Origin: Macrostomum hystrix
Taxonomy: Eukaryota; Platyhelminthes; Macrostomidae
Assembly: GCA_950097015.1 (NCBI GenBank)
Contig: CATNEN010000005.1
Coordinates: 2,471,501 to 2,535,500, forward strand
Direction: 5' to 3'
Length of the DNA stretch: 64,000 bases
The notes below the pieces were generated by a model. The model was given only the letters and a program-made list of their open reading frames with translations, was not told the DNA's origin and searched no databases. Shown here piece after piece: positions 19,701-30,102 of this stretch. Every line of letters starts with the position of its first letter. Positions within the stretch are counted from its first letter, which is position 1. The position numbers and the translations under genes are program-made.

Positions 19701-20007
19701 TTTTAAAGAGGCCTATCCTCAATTTGCGCAATTCTGGCTAGAGATTGACAATCAGCACGCCAAATTTGACGAACTGTTTAAGAAGGCCAACGAAGCCATC
19801 GCCTCGGTAGCTGCCGGGGGAGCCAGCGGCGACGCCAAAAAATCTGTGGCCGCCGCCGTCAACGGGCTGGCCGATTTCTACGAGGCTCATCTGCTACTAG
19901 AGGAGCGCCTGATGGTGCCTCTCTGGCTGAATGTCAACGAGGCCCAGAAGGCGGACCTGCGCAGCCGCCTTAGTGGCATGTACTGGCTATCGTCTTATTC
20001 GTTCTGA
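16714..20007 (+). CDS. Hemerythrin/HHE-domain protein, possibly N-myristoylated
   Basis: Exons 17787-18212 and 19615-20007 are well supported (phase 0). The first exon is inferred: at 16714 an ATG is followed directly by a gtgaga donor, so the protein would begin Met-Gly-Ala-Gln-Gln-Ser and have 273 residues. The second half fits a four-helix HHE di-iron fold, with candidate ligands H119 (YSHDGFR), H161 and E165 (HSEFEDAQLFPF), H191 (DNQHAKF), and H235 and E239 (FYEAHLLLEE). The first 110 residues, with an Ala/Asn-rich start and a helical SREKLIEHLAQLG segment, I do not recognise. The family binds oxygen or senses redox and iron; the substrate here is unknown. The exon 2 donor (gttggc) is weak, and the other exons could join a different start. 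Confidence 0.72.
16955..17026. repeat. Short tandem array, left half
   Basis: About two units of a roughly 34-bp sequence containing GATAATGTAAACACAAATGT. The array is broken by SINE family C and continues at 17590-17712. Confidence 0.8.
17027..17589 (+). mobile_element. SINE family C, about 560 bp
   Basis: The tRNA-like head has GTGGGTCAGCGGCTAGCG and the B box CTAGTTCGATTCTC. A long G+C-rich body without introns or a lasting reading frame follows, ending in TAGATAGAGATAG. TGTAAACACAA occurs on both sides (17016-17026 and 17590-17600); this may be the target duplication, or simply two units of the array it entered. It lies in the proposed intron 1 of the HHE gene. Confidence 0.8.
17590..17712. 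repeat. Short tandem array, right half
   Basis: Three to four diverged units of TGTAAACACAAATGTACTTA type, continuing the array left of the SINE. Confidence 0.75.
18285..19320. repeat. 32-bp minisatellite in HHE intron 2
   Basis: About 32 copies of a 32-bp unit made of two similar 16-bp halves, GAATCTGGGATATTTT-like and CACGCTTGGGATATTTT-like. The right end loses one T per unit. Confidence 0.97.
19510..19555 (-). repeat. tRNA-like B-box fragment
   Basis: On the minus strand AGAGGTCGCGAGTTCGAGTC resembles the tRNA anticodon-arm to T-loop region. No full tRNA can be folded, so it is probably a SINE remnant. Confidence 0.4.
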
Positions 20008-20145
20008 AACAATTTTTTTTAATATCTTCAATATTTTCGTAATAATTAGCTAATTTCAGCGACCAATTTTTTCTTAAATATCGATCGATTTAAACAAAAA
20101 ATTTTATTTACAGCTGTTCAGTCCATAGACTATTTTAATACCTTC

Positions 20146-20383
20146 TAAACAAGTGGCAGAGCGATCTAACGCTTTGGCCTCTCGCACCAAGGTTACCTGA
20201 GTTCGATTCCGCGGCGAGGCCCCCACATTCATTTGGGGCGCAGCCGCGGAGAGAAGGCTTTGGTGGCTTGTCTTGCAATTTACGCCCTTGAGGGCCAACC
20301 TCCAAGGTACAGTGACAGTGTACTCTTACACTTCCCGGCGATGAGAAAGTCTGGTCAGATTTACACACCTGTCTAAGCGTATA
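20146..20383 (+). mobile_element. SINE family A, copy 3
   Basis: A good tRNA-like head (AGTGGCAGAGCGATCTAACG, then CTGAGTTCGATTCCGCGGCG) with the body to ACACACCTGTCTAAGCG; the 3' half is missing. It begins about 140 bases after the HHE stop codon. Just upstream, 20112-20129 (CTGTTCAGTCCATAGACT) matches a piece of SINE family B. Confidence 0.9.
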
Positions 20384-20385
20384 AT

Positions 20386-21886
20386 ATTAGAAAATTTAAG
20401 TCATTATTAAGTCATCTTCTGACTATTGTTTGTATCCACCAATATAGTTAGGAACTAAAATTAGTTTTTTTAAGCGGCATTTTCATTGCCGTATTTTGTT
20501 AGCTTTTCGTGTTAGCATTCTGGTGTCATTTATCCAGCGAACCCATTTATCTGGGTTCTCTTTAAGCACACAAAAACGATATTATATCAATTGTAGATGT
20601 TGTAAATTTAATCATCTAAGCTTGTACTTTAGTCTGTCAGTCGTTCAATAAAACAATATATAAACGCTATCCTTCTGGTTATATTTTAAGTGTTTAATTT
20701 CATGTCAACAAACAGCCTGACATCTGCTTGATTTTCTGTGAATAAGTTTGTCACTATTTTAGATTAGATTTTCAGATAATAGATTTTAGAACGTTTTTGT
20801 CAGCTTTTTGCTAAAAACTGAAATTAGCCAGTGATTTCTTGTTCTAGTTTTTTCATTTAAATGCAGACGTTCAATATACTACTAAGTTTTTATGCCGTAT
20901 AAGTAGTGCCATTTTCATACCTAGATGTATTTAGTTTAATCTCTATTTTATCATACTAGTTTACTTCATTAATTTCTATGCTTTCTGTTTTATTGTTTTT
21001 TGTGTTCTTCGCATTATTTTTTTCGCATTAATCTCGCTTGTCGTACGCTGATACTAATCAGTAGTAACTTGCGCTTGTGCATTAGTATTTTTGTCGTTTA
21101 CAAAAATATATTATTGATGTCCAAACTTGCCTTCTCAGTCTAATAGTTTCATCTCATTTGAAGAGAGGCTTAAGCTGTTTTCTTCTGTCAATTATTTTCT
21201 TTAAAAAATAAATTAGCAAATGTTGTTTCAAAATTAGGTCTGAATTTAAGGGGAGCGGCGTCTCGCACGAAGGTACCTAAGCACGATTCCGCGGCGAGGC
21301 CCTTGTAGGCTTGTTGTGCAATTTACGTCCTTGAGGACCAACCTCCAAGGCACAGTGAAGTGTACGAGTACACTGCCTGACGATGAGAAAGTCAGGGCAG
21401 ATGTACACACCTGTGTGAGTGTGTGGCTGCGTACAGTGTCTCTGTGCGTTTTGGCCCAGGAACAATTAATTCATTTCTAATCGGTGTGAATTTAAGTCAG
21501 CTGTAGTTTAATATCATGTGTTTATCATTATTTTATTATACTTAGCTTATAATCTGCGTCATTATTTTAATTTCTTAAACTCATAAGCCTGGTCGTGGGT
21601 AAGTAGACTGCAATGTACTTTTAAATCAAATACGTTGCATCTACGTAGGCTTAGAGTTGGCACTCGAATTGTGTTTATTTAAGGCTCACTGCTCAATTTA
21701 GGGGTGTAGTTTGCTCTAGCGGACGATTCTCTATAAGTGCTTGCTTGTCTTCTTTAAAGCTCTATATAATTTAGAAACGATTCACTCAGAGGTCCGAGGC
21801 GAAACGGCTATAAAAATTATCTAGAATTTATTTAAAGAAATTCTAAGGATGAGGAACATTATAATCTGTATCTTTATCAATTTGCA
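20386..21886. other. Intergenic stretch before UBE2U
   Basis: A+T-rich unique DNA around SINE copy A4. No coding exon is recognised. Confidence 0.6.
21251..21486 (+). mobile_element. SINE family A, copy 4, with target duplication
   Basis: An internally deleted copy: the head from GTCTCGCACGAAGG, B box CACGATTCC, and the family body without CATTTGGGGCGC. It is flanked by the 10-bp direct repeat TGAATTTAAG at 21241-21250 and 21487-21496, as expected for LINE-driven insertion. Confidence 0.85.
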
Positions 21887-21918
21887 GCCTGTGAAACGAT
21901 TTCTAAAAACCTATCGCA

Positions 21919-24900
21919 ATGGCTTCATCCGTGGTCCATTCAAGGGCCTATTTGTTGATTGAACAGGAGCTGCTCAAAATTGAGAAGAATCCTATCAAGG
22001 TAGGATTTAATAGTTTAGGTTCTTATAGTTATTGTGTCAGACAGTGAAAAAATTGAATTTTTTATTGCCAGGGCATTCGAGTTTATCCCACTCGCGCTGG
22101 CAATCTATTCTCATTGTCGGCTAAGATCAAAGGTTTGCCAGACACCCTGTGGGACGGCGGCATACTAAAACTGCGGCTGCGCTTCTCTGAGAGCTACAAT
22201 TTTGTACCGCCGGAGGCTAATTTTGTCACCGTGCCGTTTCATCCAAATGGTGAGTGGACTACTGGCTTGGGGTTTTTAGATCGAGCACGCATTCCTGTTT
22301 CTTACATTGAGCTCAACTTTCAGTTTCTGAGATTAAGCACATTTTTTAGTATCTTAGATTGAGCACACCTTGAGCACATTTTAGATTGAGCACACCTTCC
22401 AGTTTCTGAGATTGAGTACACTTTCCATTTCCTGAGATTGAGCACACCTTCCTGTTTCTTACATTAAGCGCATCTTTTAGTTTCTTAGGTTGAGCACACC
22501 TTCCAGTTTCTGAGATTGAGCACACCTTCCAGTTTCTGAGATTGAGCACACCTTCCAGTTTCTGAGATTGAGCACGCTTTCTAGTTTCTGAGATTGAGCA
22601 CACCTTCCTGTTTCTTACATTAAGCGCATCTTCAGTTTCTGAGATTGAGCACACCTTCCAGTTTCTGAGATTGAGCACACCTTCCAGTTCCTGAGATTGA
22701 GCACACCTTCCAGTTTCTGAGATTGAGCACGCTTTCTAGTTTCTGAGATTGAGCACACCTTCCAGTTTCTGAGATTGAGCACACCTTCCAGTTCCTGAGA
22801 TTGAGCACACCTTCCAGTTTCTGAGATTGAGCACGCTTTCTAGTTTCTGAGATTGAGCACACCTTCCAGTTTCTGAGATTGAGCACATCTTTCAGTTTCT
22901 GAGATTGAGCACACCTTCCAGTTTCTGAGATTGAGCACACCTTCCAGTTCCTGAGATTGAGCACACATTGAACATTAGCAACTCACCCATGGAACTCCAG
23001 TTGAGCCGGATACCGGTCGAGTCGCCTGTCCATTCCTGGACGATCCACAGAAATGGAACGCGGCTGTGTCATTATCCGACCTATTAATTTGCATTCAACG
23101 GCAACTAACCGAACCAAATCCGCATCTTGTACTAAACTCGGAGGCTGAATATATGATGAGGCACGACTATGAGCAGTACAAGAGCGTGGTTGCTCAGTGC
23201 GTACAGATGAGCCAAATTGTGGAAAGTGAGTCTAAGTTACTCTCTTGAAAATCGGAATTTAAACTTTTTTTGTTTTATACTTGAACCAATTATCGATTGT
23301 TTTTTTATCGATCTAAAATTCGTTTAGCAGCAGCAGCTGTGTCAGTTTCTCCACTGTTGCCTTCGGCTAAGCCTCTGCGAACGGACATCAGAATTACGAT
23401 TTGTAATCGTCATATTTTCAATCCTCTTTTTTATTGACGTGTCTGATTTAAATTGTTTCTATTTTAATAACGAAAATTCCTTCGCTGAGATATAAAATGA
23501 ATTTAGACATTTAAAAATAACCAGAAAGTCCCCTTACTAAAAAATACTTCGTTTATTAGCAAATTGTTAGCAAGTGATTTCCGTATTTACTGTCGCAAAA
23601 AGTACATGTGTACTTTTAATGCATATGCTCTTCAAATGTGCATTCATTGCATTTCATCTGTACTAATAAATTTCGTCAGAAATTTTCATTTGTACTAATA
23701 AATTGCGTTGGTACTATTCATTTGTACTAATAAAGTTCGTATGTACTTTTTATTTGTTCTAATAGAGTTCGTATGTACTTTTCATTTGTACTAATAGAGT
23801 TCGTATGTACTTTTCATTTGTGTACTAATAGTGTTCGTATGTACTTTTCATTTGTACTATTAATGATCGTAGGTACTTTTCATTTGTACTTTCAATGCGT
23901 TTTTAGCATTAAATGGTTTTTTTGTTATCGCTTTTTTGTACTTTAACTAAGGTGTCTTATTTAAACTAATAAAAATCCCATGTTTATTTTCACTCCAAGA
24001 CTCGCCGGACACTCTTCGCCCATTTTCCCCATCCGGCGATGACGAATTAGACGACGAATTCGCGTCGCGCGGTCTTCGCCGGCCAGTTGAGATTGAGTAC
24101 GATCTAGATTACCTAAACAGGCCGACTCCTAAGCCGAAGCCGCCACAAAGGAAGATCAACTTTGAAAGTTATCACGCCGATTGGACTAAACTGGCTACGT
24201 CTAAAACTGTCGACAAAGAGCCATTTAACCCGGGTAAGCCTCGCTTTCACTGTAAAAGTTTAGGTTCACCATTCGGCATTGTTGCCAGGGCCTTAGACAG
24301 GAATCCCGGCTTTGAAAGTTGATTCATCGTAAACGGGCGAAACTTTTTGATCCAAATTGAGCTGAGGACTCTCACAAAAATCTGATTCTAAATCTCTTAC
24401 TTTTCAGCTTCAGTCTGGCACACTGCGGACACTTTGTCGGCCAAGATGGAAAAGTATGTGTTCTATTTTTCCTATATGTAGCTCGTACGTATTATCACAT
24501 TCTTTCATAATCGATAGTGTTTTTTCCAACTCATTATTAACCTTCTAGCCATCGTCGGTTAAAATACGGAAATGCTGGCAAATCTCAGCAGAAACAGCAG
24601 CAGCAACAACATTTGGAATCGAACCTGGAACGCTTGGACCAGATGAAACGACTTTATCTGGCACAGAGACACGCTTCTAGTGAGTTAAGATCAAACTATC
24701 CTACTATGAGTAGAAATATTAGGAAATGTCTGAGAAGAACGAGTGAAACACGAAAATACTTGATTGTCGCTTATTTCAGATGTTTCAACAAATCGTTCGC
24801 TAATTAGCGAAATCAAGAAACCATCAGCACCGCTGCAGCAGCATCATCACTTTGATGACGAAACAGAAGCTGAAGATCTAGTGCAGTGGACTAAAGACCT

Positions 24901-24937
24901 GCCTAACGATGAAGCATTGGAGAAAATCAAAGCTTAA
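21919..24937 (+). CDS. UBE2U: UBE2U-like ubiquitin-conjugating enzyme (E2)
   Basis: Seven exons: 21919-21999, 22072-22249, 23001-23225, 24000-24233, 24408-24453, 24549-24679 and 24780-24937, summing to 351 codons with consistent phases. The UBC fold covers residues about 5-150: SRAYLLIEQEL helix 1, VPFHPN at 81-86, then the active-site region. The long tail (SYHADWTKLATSK, acidic stretches, a short Gln run, and EDLVQWTKDLP near the end) matches the tail of vertebrate UBE2U, which separates it from other E2s. E2s take ubiquitin from E1 as a thioester. Oddity: the only nearby cysteine (C96, GRVACPF) sits one residue later than expected. Introns 2 and 3 hold minisatellites. An acceptor-like TTTGCAG ends 31 bases before the ATG. 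Confidence 0.92.
22318..22972. repeat. 26-bp minisatellite in UBE2U intron 2
   Basis: About 25 copies of a 26-bp unit containing CTGAGATTGAGCACACCTTC followed by CAGTTT. It ends about 30 bases before exon 3. Confidence 0.97.
23625..23900. repeat. 32-bp diverged minisatellite in UBE2U intron 3
   Basis: About eight copies of a unit containing TTTGTACTAATAGAGTTCGT followed by ATGTACTTTTCA. Confidence 0.88.
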
Positions 24938-25224
24938 ATAACAGTTTCTGCAGAATCTACAGCAGTCGACTGTTATTGACTATTTTTCTCTCTAATATTT
25001 CAAACCCGTCTTGTAACTATTTTTTCCTGTTTCTACGACAAACGAAAACCTATTGTTCCGTCCATATAGATTTTTTTATGTTTGATGTAATCTCGTATTT
25101 AACTAATTAGAATGAAGTAAGTTTTTTCTTATAAAGTAATTTGTCTCCTATTACTTTTTTCAAATTTTTATCAATAGATTTGTAAGGTTTAAAATATTTG
25201 GAAAGTTAAGGATAATATATTAAT

Positions 25225-25590
25225 CGACCGATCGATCGATTGACCCATTTATCTATCGATCGATTTATCGATTCACCCATTTATCTATCGATCGATATAT
25301 CGATTTTCGACTGATCTATTTACCCATTTATCTTTCTATCGATTTACAGATTATCGATCGATCGATTTACCCATTCATCTATCCATCGATTTATCGATTA
25401 TCGACCGATCGATCGATTTACCCATTTATCTATCGATTTATTTATCGATTATCAACCGATCGATTTATCGATTATCGACCGATTGATCGATTTACCCATT
25501 TATCTATCGATTTATTTATCGATTATCAACCGATCGATTTATCGATTATCGACCGATTGATCGATTTATTTACCAGATTGATTTATCGAT
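25225..25590. repeat. ATCGAT-rich imperfect repeat
   Basis: Irregular mixture of CGATCGAT, TTTACCCATTTATCTATCGA and TTATCGATTATCGACCGAT blocks. It lies between UBE2U and the GST gene and is rich in short palindromes. Confidence 0.85.
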
Positions 25591-25726
25591 TGATTTATCA
25601 GTTTTTTCATTACTTTTAAATACGATAAGAGTATCAGTTCTATTATTTTCGTACTTGTAAGCATTTACGCGCAATCTGCTTTTTTGAAGATACCAACTAA
25701 AATATACATTTTCAGCAACAGCAGTC

Positions 25727-27133
25727 ATGTCTTCCGCCGCTGAAGCCGAGTGGGAGCTGTGGTACTGGCCAGTAGCTGGTCGAGGCGAATTCGTTCGCCT
25801 CATCTTTGAAGAAGCCCGCGTGCCATTCAAGGAGTTCAATGATCCAAGGAAACTCACTGAGCTCTTCAAGGGACAGACCAAAGAGGGCTGGCCAGTTTTC
25901 GCTGTTCCGATGATTAGGAAAGGTGAGCAGGTGTTTTAATGGTGGCAAGGGATATGATCCAATAATTAAAATAATTAAAGTAAAATCTGATTGGGATTCT
26001 GGAGATTATGGTTGGAATTCTAAAGATTCTAATTGGGATTCTGCAGATTCTAATTGGGATTCTGAAGATTCTGATTGGGATTGTAAAGATTCTGATTGGG
26101 ATTCTAAAGATTCTGATTGGGATTCTGAGGATTTTAATTGGGATACTGAAAAATCGAAGGGAGGTTAGGGAATAATCAGAGGGTGGTGGCGAAGAGACTG
26201 GAAGGTAGGGATGAATCAAATGGAGGTGGGGAAGAATCATAAGGATGTGGGGAAGAATCATAAGGATGTGGGGAAGAATCATAAGGATGTGGGGAAGAAT
26301 CATAAGGATGTGGGGAAGAATCATAAGGAGGTGGGGAAGAATCATAAGGATGTGGGGAAGAATCAAAGGGAGGTGGGGAAGAATCAAAGGGAGGTGGGGA
26401 AGAATCACTAGGAGGTGGGGAAGATTCATTGGGGTGGGGAAGAATCATAAGGATGTGGGGAAGAATCATAATCATAAGGATGCGGGGAAGAATCATAAGG
26501 ATGTGGGGAAGAATCGGAAAATCAAAAAATGCTTATTACAGAGCCAAATAGCAAGTTGCTGTCACAATGCTTTTTCCACCCGGAATCCTGAAATGCTGAG
26601 CAGGTGATTTCGAGCTAGGCCAGACCGGTACAATCTGTCGCTATCTGGGCAAACTGTTTGGCCTTTATCCCGTCACCGAAGTGGACCAGATCAAGGCGGA
26701 CCAGCTGTGCTCTACCGTCATGGACTACATAGCCGAAGGTAGTCTAGCTTATCACGGCAAAAATTCTCAAGACACTTACGCGAGTCAGAAGGAATTCACT
26801 CAGCCCTACATTGACTTCTTTGTGGCTAGTCGGATTCCAAAGTTTCTGCGCCATTTTGAAGCCACTCTAAACTACAATAAAACTATGAATTCTATTCCGG
26901 ACCACGAGGAGGCCGAGTTGTACTGCTTTGGCAAATCACTAGCCTATTGTGATCTCTGCCTGTTGCACGTGCTGCGAGCTACGGAATCGCAGTTTCCAGA
27001 AGCTTGGCTAACCAATATTGCCAATTATCCGCTGTTGGCCAGGTTTAAACGCCATATGGAGAATAGGTCAACACTCAAGGCCTATTTTGCTTCGGATAGG
27101 TGCCGCCCGTTTGAAGGAAACAGCATGATGTGA
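25727..27133 (+). CDS. Glutathione S-transferase-like protein
   Basis: Exons 25727-25922 and 26604-27133, phase 1, giving 241 residues; GST subunits are usually 200-240. The N-terminal thioredoxin-like domain starts ELWYWPVAGRGEFVRLIFEE, where Y13 is the likely catalytic tyrosine; VPMI carries the cis-proline, and QTGTICRYLG replaces the usual ES-xAI-xRYL glutathione-binding turn. The helical C-terminal domain contains SLAYCDLCLLHVL (the N-capping-box region) and ends in SDRCRPFEGNSMM. Tyr-type classes such as sigma, pi and mu share these features; I cannot assign the class. It would join glutathione to electrophiles in the cytosol. The intron contains two 21-bp arrays. AATAAA at 27238-27243 is a likely poly(A) signal. 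An acceptor-like TTTTCAG ends 11 bases before the ATG. Confidence 0.87.
25985..26150. repeat. 21-bp minisatellite (first) in the GST intron
   Basis: About eight copies of GATTCTGATTGGGATTCTAA plus A. Because the period is a multiple of three, it stays open in one frame and reads as an Asp/Ser/Trp repeat; I take this as chance. Confidence 0.93.
26218..26515. repeat. 21-bp minisatellite (second) in the GST intron
   Basis: About 14 copies of GTGGGGAAGAATCATAAGGA plus T, a purine-rich unit unrelated to the first array but with the same period. Confidence 0.95.
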
Positions 27134-27254
27134 TGTGAATCACTCGTGTACACGGTCAATGCGACATCTGTGAACAAATAGTTTTTAAACTTTTAACAAC
27201 TAAAATTCCCTATTTATTGTAGACTTTTAGCTCTCAAAATAAAGGTACAGCTCT

Positions 27255-27760
27255 TGGGGTTCTCATGTTGAGCACACCATTGGGTTCTCTTCTCCTGTTG
27301 AGTACACCATTTGGTTTTCATGTTGAGTAGACCATCGGGTTCTCATGTTGAGCACAGCATTGGGTTCTCTTCTCCTGTTGAGTACACCATTTGGTTTTCA
27401 TGTTGAGTAGACCATTGGGTTCTCATGATGAGCACACCGTTGGGTTCTCATGTTGAGTACACCATTTGGTTTTCATGTTGAGCACACCGTTGGGTTCTCA
27501 TGTTGAGTCCACCATTTGGTTCTTATGTTGAGTAGACGATTGGGTTCTCATGTTGAGTACACCATTTGGTTCTTATGTTGAGTAGACCATCGGGTTCTCA
27601 TGTTGAGCACACCATTGGGTTCTCATGTTGAGCACACCATTGGGTTCTCATTTTGAGCATACCATCGGGTTCTCATGTCGAGCACACCATTGGGTTCTCA
27701 TGTCGAGTACACTATCTGGTTCTGATATTCAATACACTTTCTTATTCTTATGTTGAGCAT
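27255..27760. repeat. 26-bp minisatellite downstream of the GST gene
   Basis: About 19 copies of a 26-bp unit containing TCTCATGTTGAGTACACCAT followed by TTGGGT. It starts about 12 bases after the probable GST poly(A) signal. Confidence 0.95.
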
Positions 27761-28330
27761 AAAAAATTCTAGCGATGCTAGCTATTTGTTTTCTCTGATT
27801 CCTTATTAGCTTAGAGCTGGCTTCTATCTACCCGAAAAATCGCTCGATTTCTGCATATTATTTATTTATACACTTAATTATCTTCTAGAACTGCTTTATT
27901 AGTTTTCTCTTTTATCTGTACTCTTCAAAAAATTTTCCAAGGGACAGTTTTGGAATCCGAGCATACAATTTTTTTGTGTCAAAAGTACTTATATTTATCA
28001 CATTATAGAGCTTGATGTTTAGTGGCATGACAAATATATTTGCGCCAATTTTTCCGCAATTTTCTATTTATCTTTTTCATTTTTGTAGTGCTTTTTGGTA
28101 TATTTTCAAGTGTATTACTTGTTTACTTGAAACAACTATAGCCTTTCTCGTCCTTTTAATAACTTTTGCGCCAAAACTGTGGCTCCGCTTATCACTGGAG
28201 CAAATAGCATCACGTGACTTTCTAAAAATAGAAACTGACGTCAGACCAGCAATCGCGTGCCACAGATATCGTTTTTAGGGTAGGGTCTTACTCGTAGTTG
28301 CTAAAAATAGAAACTTTTGCACGAGCGTTC

Positions 28331-28338
28331 GTTACAGA
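28331..28338. repeat. Target-site duplication, left (GTTACAGA)
   Basis: An 8-bp direct repeat immediately left of the P-like element, identical to 30103-30110. Confidence 0.9.
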
Positions 28339-28495
28339 CAAGGACTTCTATATAATAGCATCTGGACTGGAAACGAGAAATAAATTTCACAATTTTTTTA
28401 CCACATGAGGCCAATGTTTAGCTGAGCACAGCGGCTCTCCAGATAAACATATCTACTTAAGCCGTCACACATCTCAAGGCGCCTACATTCCAGGC

Positions 28496-28681
28496 ATGCA
28501 CATTGACTTTGGTGGAAATCCTATGTTGTGGAGAGAAATGGAGTCTACTTTTTTCGGAGAAGCATTTCCAATTGATTTCAATGGCGTTTCAAATTGGCAT
28601 TCCATCGGTCCCCAGCTGTTCACCATAGACACTTGTTCCAGAACTGCCACGACTTATGGCCACGTAGTGGCACTAATTTGA
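28496..28681 (+). CDS. Small ORF inside the P-like element, unrecognised
   Basis: 61 codons starting MHIDFGGNPMLWREMESTFF. It lies between the left inverted repeat and the THAP gene. It has no motif I know; it could be a remnant of an upstream exon or chance. Confidence 0.2.
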   Translation: MHIDFGGNPMLWREMESTFFGEAFPIDFNGVSNWHSIGPQLFTIDTCSRTATTYGHVVALI

Positions 28682-28780
28682 ATTGGATCAGATTTCCTAT
28701 TTGTTTCATTTCATACTCAACGCAGTTTCCTCAGTTTTCTTTGCCAAGGATTTCTGCGCCATAAAAGCATATCCTTCACT

Positions 28781-29695
28781 ATGGTGAACAAGTGTTCCGC
28801 ATTCGGTTGCAAGAGCGGCTTCGCTAATAGTTCAACGCCAGGTACTGTGACATTTCATTGCTATCCACTCAACAACCCGAGTCTATTGAAAAAATGGAAT
28901 AAAGCAAATCCGAGGAAGGCGTTTCAGCCCACGAAGTATTCTCGTATCTGCTCGCTTCATTTCACCACTGAGGACTTCGTCGAAACAACTCGAGATAGCA
29001 ATATCACTCGCAGAGAGAAGAAAGGCCAGCTGACCAATCGTTATCTGAGGCAAGATGCAGTGCCAACTATCTTTCTTAATGCACCTGCATACCTTTCTTC
29101 TGTCCGGCAAGCAGCTCGGAGCACATGCTCTGCGACATCATCTGCGCGTCTGGAGGCTGAAAACAAGCGTCTCAATGATCAAATCGCCGACTTCTTTGCC
29201 AAAGATTCAATTCTCAGTTGCTCGCCACGAGAAATTCAAGAATTGCTCGAATCAGAGGAAACGAGACCAGATGGCTTTCAAACTGCAATTTGCAACGAGT
29301 TCCTATGCATCTTCATGCTGGAGGTAAAGCATGTCTGCCAGGTTGCGTGCTCCATCTGCATTGGACCGAATCACAAAGTCTCCGTTGGTCTGAATGGCAC
29401 AGCACTGTTACAAGACCAGGTGGTAAAATTGGTTGGCACGGATGGAAAAGTTTCTTCCATCAGTGAAGTTGTGAATTTGATGGCTCGAGTCAAGAACTTG
29501 AAAGAAGGTCTTGAACGCGCTGAGCAGCAGATGTTGCCTGATGCTGTTGTTAAGAAGCATTTCGATCACTTCATAGACATGGCCCACAACAATCTGACAA
29601 GTGCTCTAGAGCAAAAGGAAGACAGGTCGGTGAATTTTATTCGAGAGCAGCTGCAGTTGAGCTGTGAGCCAAAGACATCGAGGAGATACTCTTAA
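28781..29695 (+). CDS. THAP-domain protein of the P-like transposon
   Basis: 304 residues, one exon. The N-terminus is a THAP zinc finger of the C2CH type: C5, C10, C57 and H60 (C-x4-C-x46-C-x2-H), with the conserved W39, F61 and AVPTIF near residue 95. THAP fingers bind DNA; in P transposase this domain recognises the element ends. A short coiled coil (ARLEAENKRLNDQI) and about 170 unrecognised residues follow. P transposases are about 750 residues with an RNase H-like domain split by a GTP-binding insertion; neither is visible here. The protein could therefore act as a DNA-binding repressor of related elements, or be a truncated transposase. Its position inside the inverted repeats argues against an ordinary host THAP gene. 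Confidence 0.85.
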   Translation: MVNKCSAFGCKSGFANSSTPGTVTFHCYPLNNPSLLKKWNKANPRKAFQPTKYSRICSLHFTTEDFVETTRDSNITRREKKGQLTNRYLRQDAVPTIFLNAPAYLSSVRQAARSTCSATSSARLEAENKRLNDQIADFFAKDSILSCSPREIQELLESEETRPDGFQTAICNEFLCIFMLEVKHVCQVACSICIGPNHKVSVGLNGTALLQDQVVKLVGTDGKVSSISEVVNLMARVKNLKEGLERAEQQMLPDAVVKKHFDHFIDMAHNNLTSALEQKEDRSVNFIREQLQLSCEPKTSRRYS

Positions 29696-30102
29696 CAGCC
29701 GGGGCTCGAAGTAAGCGAAAGTCGGCCAAACTTTCCAGTGCCAGAACAGACAAGTAACTTTTATTTGATGCCAATACGACCTCTGTGAACACTCTTCTTC
29801 AAGTTCTACGTTACCATTGCCTACGTGTTTTGTTTGTTACCGATTGTTTGAAGCACACCTGCATATGCGTTAATCCATTTGAATTTGCGTTGCTGCTTCA
29901 AGGTTCTCGTAAACATAAATTAATAATCTGAAGAAAGGAACTAGCCAGTTAACATTACATCTCTGGATTTCCGACATTTGAATTTCCGATCTTGCATTTC
30001 CCAATTTGACAGATTCCATAGAAAGCAGGGGAAAAACTGGCCTCATGAGGTAATGGGTATTTCTTCGCTTCCAGTCCAGATGCTATTATATAGAAGTCCT
30101 TG

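Larger units (their letters stand above)
28339..30102 (+). mobile_element. P-element-like DNA transposon, 1764 bp, with 8-bp target duplication
   Basis: Perfect 34-bp terminal inverted repeats (28339-28372 and 30069-30102) begin CAAGGACTTCTATATAATAG. The element is flanked by GTTACAGA at 28331-28338 and 30103-30110. A second, subterminal inverted repeat CATGAGGCCA lies at 28404-28413 and, inverted, at 30038-30047. Drosophila P elements also have about 31-bp ends, subterminal inverted repeats, 8-bp duplications and a THAP-domain transposase. Here the only clear gene is the THAP ORF; no RNase H-like catalytic part is seen, so the copy looks non-autonomous or internally deleted. Identical ends suggest recent insertion. 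Confidence 0.92.

Noticed and set aside
25985-26168. Exon coding an Asp/Ser/Trp repeat in the GST gene
   Set aside because: The exon 1 frame stops shortly after the donor, and the GST fold is complete without it.
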